This document shows, piece by piece, positions 52,057 through 55,920 of a DNA stretch of 55,920 bases (its first letter is position 1; every line of letters begins with the position of its first letter). Origin of the DNA: Alphaproteobacteria bacterium (GTDB taxonomy: Bacteria; Pseudomonadota; Alphaproteobacteria; Micavibrionales; Micavibrionaceae). A model generated the notes under the pieces. It worked only from the letters and a program-made list of their open reading frames with translations. It was not told the DNA's origin and did not search any database. Made by a program: the position numbers and the translations under genes. The DNA is taken from positions 87,421 through 143,340 of the forward strand of contig JAGRIU010000034.1 of assembly GCA_020443075.1 (NCBI GenBank), written 5' to 3'.

Positions 52057-52893
52057 ATGGATGAAAGACAGGGGTTAGAGCGCCAAAAACGCCGCGCCCG
52101 CATCTATAGCGGGCGCATAAAACGCACGCTCACGCGCGGCGGGCTAAAACACAACTGCCTGTTTCTCCACCTGCCCAAATGCGGCGGGACATCTCTCTCC
52201 GAAGCGCTTTATGCCACTGTACCGATCCATAAACGCATAGGCGTTTTGGATGCTGTTTCTACGCGCCGGGCGGCATCAATCCTCAAATATGATGAAGATA
52301 GCCTGACCAAAACGCATGAAGACATGGAAGGCGCCGCCGCGACCTTCGCCTTGCGCGAAAAAATGATGCTGGCCTATATGTGCGAAGATAAAACGCTGAT
52401 CCACGGCCATGTGCTGTTTTCCCCGATTATGTGGAAGTATTTCGGCGAAACTTACCGTATAGTGACTGTCATGCGCGATCCGGTTAAGCGCGCACTCTCT
52501 AATTTTCGTATGAATGTCGCCACTGGTGTGCTCCCGCCGGATCCGGATCAGTGGCTAGACGGCATTCAGGGCCTCAATCATGCCTGCGTCAATTTAAGGT
52601 ACCTCTCCGGCGTGGCCGATATCCCGCGCGGTCAAGAGGCGACCTTATTACCGCAAGCCCATGACGCGCTCGACAGACTCTCTCTCGTGGGGTTTTTGGA
52701 TGAAATGGATGTCTTTCTCGACCGCTTCGCTGCGCAGTTTGGCCCGCGCCCGCGCCTCTACCGTTATAACCGCGCCGCCGAAGACGTGCAGATCACCCTC
52801 AATAAACAGCAGACGGCGCGCCTTGAACAACTCTGCGCCCCCGATATTGAACTCTACAAAACGGCCTACAAAAAATGGGGCAACGCCACCTAA
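52057..52893 (+). CDS. PAPS-dependent sulfotransferase (sulfotransferase family 2-like)
   Basis: A 278-residue protein from the ATG at 52057, 8 bases after the kinase-like gene. The 5'-phosphosulfate-binding motif is LFLHLPKCGGTSLSEAL (PKCGGTS at residues 40-46). The 3'-phosphate-binding motif is IVTVMRDPVKRALSNFRM (RDPVKRALS, 140-148). A catalytic-base-like His lies in LIHGHVLF near 118. These match sulfotransferase families that place sulfate on sugars. A basic N-terminus without a clear membrane helix suggests action on the cytoplasmic, lipid-linked precursor. The operon also makes PAPS (cysD, cysNC) and removes PAP (cysQ), so substrate supply is built in. Confidence 0.85.
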   Translation: MDERQGLERQKRRARIYSGRIKRTLTRGGLKHNCLFLHLPKCGGTSLSEALYATVPIHKRIGVLDAVSTRRAASILKYDEDSLTKTHEDMEGAAATFALREKMMLAYMCEDKTLIHGHVLFSPIMWKYFGETYRIVTVMRDPVKRALSNFRMNVATGVLPPDPDQWLDGIQGLNHACVNLRYLSGVADIPRGQEATLLPQAHDALDRLSLVGFLDEMDVFLDRFAAQFGPRPRLYRYNRAAEDVQITLNKQQTARLEQLCAPDIELYKTAYKKWGNAT

Positions 52894-52916
52894 CGTATGG
52901 TTTGCAAAACAGGAAA

Positions 52917-52991
52917 TGGTGCCGCATGGGTGATTTGAACACCCGACCTTTGCTTTACGAAAGCACTGCTCTACCACTGAGCTAATGCGGC
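52917..52991 (-). tRNA. tRNA-Thr (anticodon CGU)
   Basis: The minus-strand cloverleaf fits: acceptor GCCGCAT / ATGCGGC, D arm GCTCAGTGGTAGAGC, anticodon loop TTCGTAA (anticodon CGU, reads ACG), variable loop AGGTC, and T arm GGGTGTTCAAATCACCC. The discriminator A and an encoded CCA follow. The first anticodon-stem pair (27-43) is a G-A mismatch; all other stems pair. Confidence 0.95.
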
Positions 52992-53058
52992 GTATGAGAA
53001 AAGCTTTTAAGCAATAAAAGCTTTGGCTGGAAAAATCAATATAGAATGAAACGACCTT

Positions 53059-53829
53059 CTAAGCTTTAAAAGCATAGAGCGCCACGGCCGCGGCGTTGGA
53101 GACATTCAAGCTGGCGATCGGCCCACCGGTCGGCAGCCGGACAAGCTCGTCGCAATGCTCTTTGACCAGATAGCGCAGCCCCGGCCCTTCGGCCCCTAAA
53201 ACCAGAACAGCCTTGCCTTTGGAGCTATTGACTTCGCCGATGGTGCGCTCGCCGCGCTCATCCAGCCCATAGACGAAAAACCCGTTGTCCTTGAACTCTT
53301 CAAGCGTGCGGCTCAGGTTCGTGACAAAGGCGACGGGAATATGCTCGACTGCGCCGCAAGCCGTTTTGGCCAGAACCCCGTTTAGTGCCGGGGCGTGTTT
53401 TTTCTGCATCACCACACCATCAGCCCCCAGAGCACAAGCGCTGCGCAGGATGGCCCCCACATTATGCGGATCGGTCACCTGATCCAGCATCAAAATAAGC
53501 GCCTCGCCTTTATCGCGCGTGGCGATCATCAGATCATGCTCCGAAAACTCCGCCCCGTCCGAAGCCGCCAGCGCCAAACCCTGATGCACGGCCCCCGACG
53601 GCAACATCTTCTCCAGCGCTTTTTTATCAAGGATCGTCGGGGCCGGACGGCGCAAGCCCTTTTTCTGGGCTTCACGCAAAACGGCCTCAAACCCGCTCTT
53701 GGCTTGCTCTGTCACGTAAAGAGCCTGCACATTGCGCGCCGGATTCAACCAGGCTTCGCGCACGGCGTGAAAGCCGTAGAGATTGGTCTGAGCTGTTTTC
53801 GTATGCATATTTTTCATGGCTTTGCACAT
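53059..53829 (-). CDS. rlmB: 23S rRNA (guanosine-2'-O)-methyltransferase RlmB (SpoU family)
   Basis: SAM-dependent 2'-O-methylation of 23S rRNA (G2251 in E. coli), 256 residues or slightly less, since three in-frame ATGs (53829, 53817, 53808) lie near the start. N-terminal substrate-binding domain: LYGFHAVREAWLNPARNVQA and HQGLALAASDGAEF. SPOUT knot: LILMLDQVTDPHNVGAILRS (motif 1), KAVLVLGAEGPGLRYLVKEH (motif 2), PIASLNVSNAAAVALYA (motif 3). It sits between two tRNA genes. Confidence 0.93.
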   Translation of the reverse strand: MCKAMKNMHTKTAQTNLYGFHAVREAWLNPARNVQALYVTEQAKSGFEAVLREAQKKGLRRPAPTILDKKALEKMLPSGAVHQGLALAASDGAEFSEHDLMIATRDKGEALILMLDQVTDPHNVGAILRSACALGADGVVMQKKHAPALNGVLAKTACGAVEHIPVAFVTNLSRTLEEFKDNGFFVYGLDERGERTIGEVNSSKGKAVLVLGAEGPGLRYLVKEHCDELVRLPTGGPIASLNVSNAAAVALYAFKA

Positions 53830-53897
53830 TACAGGCTTGACAGAAGCGGCGAAAGTCTTTTTTCTGCGTGTTTGTAAATTCGACGTTTTCCGTTAAC

Positions 53898-53983
53898 GGA
53901 GGGGTGGTCGAGTGGTTAATGGCAGCGGATTGTAACTCCGCCGACGAGAGTCTACGCAGGTTCGAATCCTGCCCCCTCCACCA
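53898..53983 (+). tRNA. tRNA-Tyr (anticodon GUA)
   Basis: Class II tRNA with acceptor GGAGGGG / CCCCTCC and anticodon stem GCGGA-TTGTAAC-TCCGC (anticodon GTA). It has a long variable arm CGACGAGAGTCTACG, T arm GCAGGTTCGAATCCTGC, discriminator A and encoded CCA. All as expected for bacterial tRNA-Tyr. Confidence 0.96.
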
Positions 53984-54089
53984 TTTAGTCCGCAATTTGA
54001 GACACAACGGAGAAAACTTCCCCATAAAGCCCGCCGCGTACCATGCCAACCCAACTTCGGTAGATAGCATTAAATTTCTAAGATGGTGA

Positions 54090-54425
54090 TTTCGGGAAAG
54101 TGAGCTGAACCATATGGTTGTCAATTTGAGCTTTGACACCCTTTACAAACAACTTTGCAGTAGCGGACAACTAAAAGCTACAACGGGTGAAACGGTTATC
54201 GCACCGTTTGCCTTCGTCTCGGTGCTTGCAGGAGCTTTCCTGCTTGCCAATTTGGTTGCACGTATTCAACTGGGCGATACTGCTGCGGTATTTAACGACT
54301 GGCGCATTAACCCTTGGCGTTCTCCCGTTTCGGAAATGAAGCGGTGTTGGAAAAAAAGGCAATACTGCGAATGTTGTGACCGAGAAGAAATTCAAAACGT
54401 CAATCTGAAACTTTGGGCTGTTTAA
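54090..54425 (+). pseudogene. C-terminal remnant of a ThiF/E1-like adenylyltransferase
   Basis: An open stretch of about 111 codons (first ATG at 54114) with no ribosome-binding site. TVIAPFAFVSVLAGAFLLAN, then DWRINPWRSPVSEMKR, CWKKRQYCECCDREEI and a final KLWAV recall the end of ThiF-type E1-like enzymes (APFVSVLAG-type helix, then a CxxC and a terminal Trp region). The nucleotide-binding and catalytic parts are missing; the same frame is closed by a stop at 54087-54089 just upstream. It lies about 100 bases after a tRNA gene and lacks family partners, so a decayed, formerly mobile gene is likely. The rest of the spacer (53984-54089, 54426-54531) shows nothing clear. Confidence 0.45.
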
Positions 54426-54531
54426 ATGCAGTCTAGAGATCATAGTGAGCACGATTATCCATAAAACTGTGTGATAACGTACGGTATGAAAGCCTGCTCG
54501 TGGTACAATGCGCAAGCCTTACAGAGCCGCC

Positions 54532-55920
54532 CTAAACCGTAATCAACGTGCCTGCGGTTTCAAGGCCTTCAACATCGCTGAGGCCGGTAATGTTTTGCAG
54601 CACGGCGATAGTTTTGGCCGCATACTGCGTGCCGCTTCCGTCCTGATCGACGATCACCGTGCTGTCCACACCGTTGTCGGTCACCGTCACAAAGTCCGTG
54701 ATCGCATTGGTGAGCGCATCATAGCCGAACAATACATCGGCAATATCCAGCGCATCGCCTTCCCCGGGATTAAAGTCCGTAATCGTGTTAAAACCCCAGC
54801 GCACATCATCGGCATGCAGATAGATCGTATCCGCGCCCGCCCCGCCGGTAATGATGTCATCAGCCTTGCCCGGCGCAATCCAGTCATCGCCCGCCCCGCC
54901 GTCAATATGATTGAGCAGCACATTTCCATACAGAATATCCGCATAATCAGAACCGATCAGCCCCTTCATCTGCACCAGCGTATCCACCCCGGCCCCGATG
55001 GTATCTTGCGGGCCGATAATCGAAAGATCGACCGTAACCCCGCTGGTCGCGCTTTGATAACTCGCCGTGTTAAAGCCGCTCTGCCCGTCGATCAGATCAT
55101 CCCCGGGCCCGCCGTCCATAATATCGCTGCCGTGAAACCCGTAGAGGAAGTCATTGCCTTCATCGCCAAAGATCAGATCGCCTTGCTCCCCACCGTAAAT
55201 CGTATCGGAGCCGCCCAGCCCGTGGATCGTATCGATCCCCCACAGCCCGTAGATCAGATTGTCATTGTTATCGCCGTTGATCGTATCATTCGTCGTATAG
55301 CCGAAGATCGGGCTGCCAGCCGGCAGCGGATCGAACGGCGCGAACGTGCCGTCGCTAAATTGCAGGGCCTCGATGCCGTAGAGCACATCCGTACCGTCGG
55401 TGCCGAAGCGGTCTTCGATCGTGATGTAATCCCCGAAATCCGTGAGCGTGTATTGAGCGTAGTATCCGGAGAAGACAGCCGTATCGTATCCCGCCCCGCC
55501 GTGAATTGTGTCATTCCCGCGCAGGCCCGTGATCGTATCGTCCCCGTCAAAGCCCAAAAGATCGTTTTGCGTGTCATCGCCCGTAATCACATCGCCGTAA
55601 TCCGAGCCGCGCACGGCCCTGAAATTCACAATCGTATCAATACCCGCACCGCCGGTATCTTGCGGTGTGCTCAGGCGCAGATCAATCGTAATCCCGCTCG
55701 GCGCGCTGCGGTAGCTCACGATGTCATAGCCGACCCCGCCATCCATGTCGTCGTTGCCCGGCCCGCCTTCGATGAAATCATGCCCCCAGTCTCCGAAAAT
55801 CGTATCGTTATCGTCCCCGCCGTAAATCTCGTCGTTCCATCCCCCGCCGTCGATCTGGTCATTCCCGGCCAATCCATGGATCACATCCGCCCCGTCCAGA
55901 CCGCTGATAATGTCATCCCC
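54532..55920 (-). CDS. RTX calcium-binding repeat protein with type I secretion C-terminus (5' end outside window)
   Basis: C-terminal 462 residues of a secreted protein. It is built from nonapeptides of the form GGxGxDxUx: GLAGNDQIDGG, GGDDNDTIFGD, GGPGNDDMDGG, GLRGNDTIHGGAGYD, GGEQGDLIFGDEGND, GGAGADTIYL. These bind calcium and fold outside the cell. Two longer units repeat, YDIVSYRSAPSGITIDL and FNTASYQSATSGVTVDL, each followed by QDT...GID/GVDT. The end NTITDFNPGEGDALDIADVL, then VIVDQDGSGTQYAAKTIAVL and LITV, resembles the VCA0849-type secretion target domain. The N-terminus, and thus function, is not visible; no hlyB/hlyD/tolC genes are in the window. Confidence 0.88.
   Translation of the reverse strand, partial: GDDIISGLDGADVIHGLAGNDQIDGGGWNDEIYGGDDNDTIFGDWGHDFIEGGPGNDDMDGGVGYDIVSYRSAPSGITIDLRLSTPQDTGGAGIDTIVNFRAVRGSDYGDVITGDDTQNDLLGFDGDDTITGLRGNDTIHGGAGYDTAVFSGYYAQYTLTDFGDYITIEDRFGTDGTDVLYGIEALQFSDGTFAPFDPLPAGSPIFGYTTNDTINGDNNDNLIYGLWGIDTIHGLGGSDTIYGGEQGDLIFGDEGNDFLYGFHGSDIMDGGPGDDLIDGQSGFNTASYQSATSGVTVDLSIIGPQDTIGAGVDTLVQMKGLIGSDYADILYGNVLLNHIDGGAGDDWIAPGKADDIITGGAGADTIYLHADDVRWGFNTITDFNPGEGDALDIADVLFGYDALTNAITDFVTVTDNGVDSTVIVDQDGSGTQYAAKTIAVLQNITGLSDVEGLETAGTLITV

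Noticed and set aside
53868..54089. Open frame running through tRNA-Tyr
   Set aside because: Its middle is the tRNA gene itself; not a protein gene.
1..55920. CRISPR arrays, phage or transposon modules
   Set aside because: No spaced direct-repeat array, integrase, transposase or phage structural gene was found; only small repeats and one probable gene remnant.

Overview
The window looks like about 56 kb of a free-living Gram-negative alphaproteobacterial chromosome with intermediate G+C. This is judged from the style of the housekeeping proteins, the def-fmt-truA and rpsF-rpsR-rplI blocks, Mla-type lipid transport, DUF1302/LolA-like/MMPL envelope genes and two DUF3551-like modules. A Micavibrio-like or Rhodospirillales-like lineage is plausible, but I cannot fix the genus by eye. 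I see no transposase, integrase, phage module or CRISPR array. Gene density is high and many neighbours overlap by 1 to 11 bases.

Layout. 1-11.2 kb is housekeeping: aspS (incomplete at the left edge), rnd-sixA, gcvT, a small DUF2946 plus outer-membrane-protein pair that looks metal (copper) linked, metF-metE, and def-fmt-truA. 11.2-18.6 kb holds a small unknown gene behind a perfect palindrome, a periplasmic PRC-barrel protein, rho with a long leader, a soluble zinc-binding (CZB) chemoreceptor, and rluA-type, rsmB-type and VIT1-type genes. 18.7-27.4 kb holds a SulP anion transporter convergent with a five-gene minus-strand operon (DUF2892, sulfide:quinone oxidoreductase, MMPL/RND exporter, LolA-like protein, outer-membrane barrel). 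That operon diverges from a BigR/SqrR-like persulfide-sensing ArsR regulator. 27.4-33.5 kb concerns the envelope: PBP1A, an MlaFE-type ABC transporter, and a VanX-like dipeptidase whose 3' end overlaps the alanine racemase gene. 33.6-42.1 kb has two large proteins I do not recognise flanking dnaB and the S6/S18/L9 operon, then a LOG-family protein and a GGDEF protein.

42.1-52.9 kb is the most striking block. cysD, fused cysNC and cysQ (making PAPS and disposing of PAP) run directly into three family-2 glycosyltransferases, a secreted Cys-rich protein, a Wza-type lipoprotein, a Wzz-type chain-length protein, a BY-kinase homologue that has lost its P-loop, and a sulfotransferase. All are on one strand with short or overlapping junctions. 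The simplest reading is a locus for making and exporting a sulfated extracellular polysaccharide, with the sulfate donor made in cis. The right end has tRNA-Thr(CGU), rlmB, tRNA-Tyr(GUA), a probable ThiF-like remnant behind that tRNA, and the C-terminal part of an RTX protein running off the edge.

Two proposals deserve most attention: the sulfated-polysaccharide operon and the sulfide-responsive SQR-MMPL-LolA-OMP operon. Functions are assigned from recognisable motifs read by eye; no database search was run.
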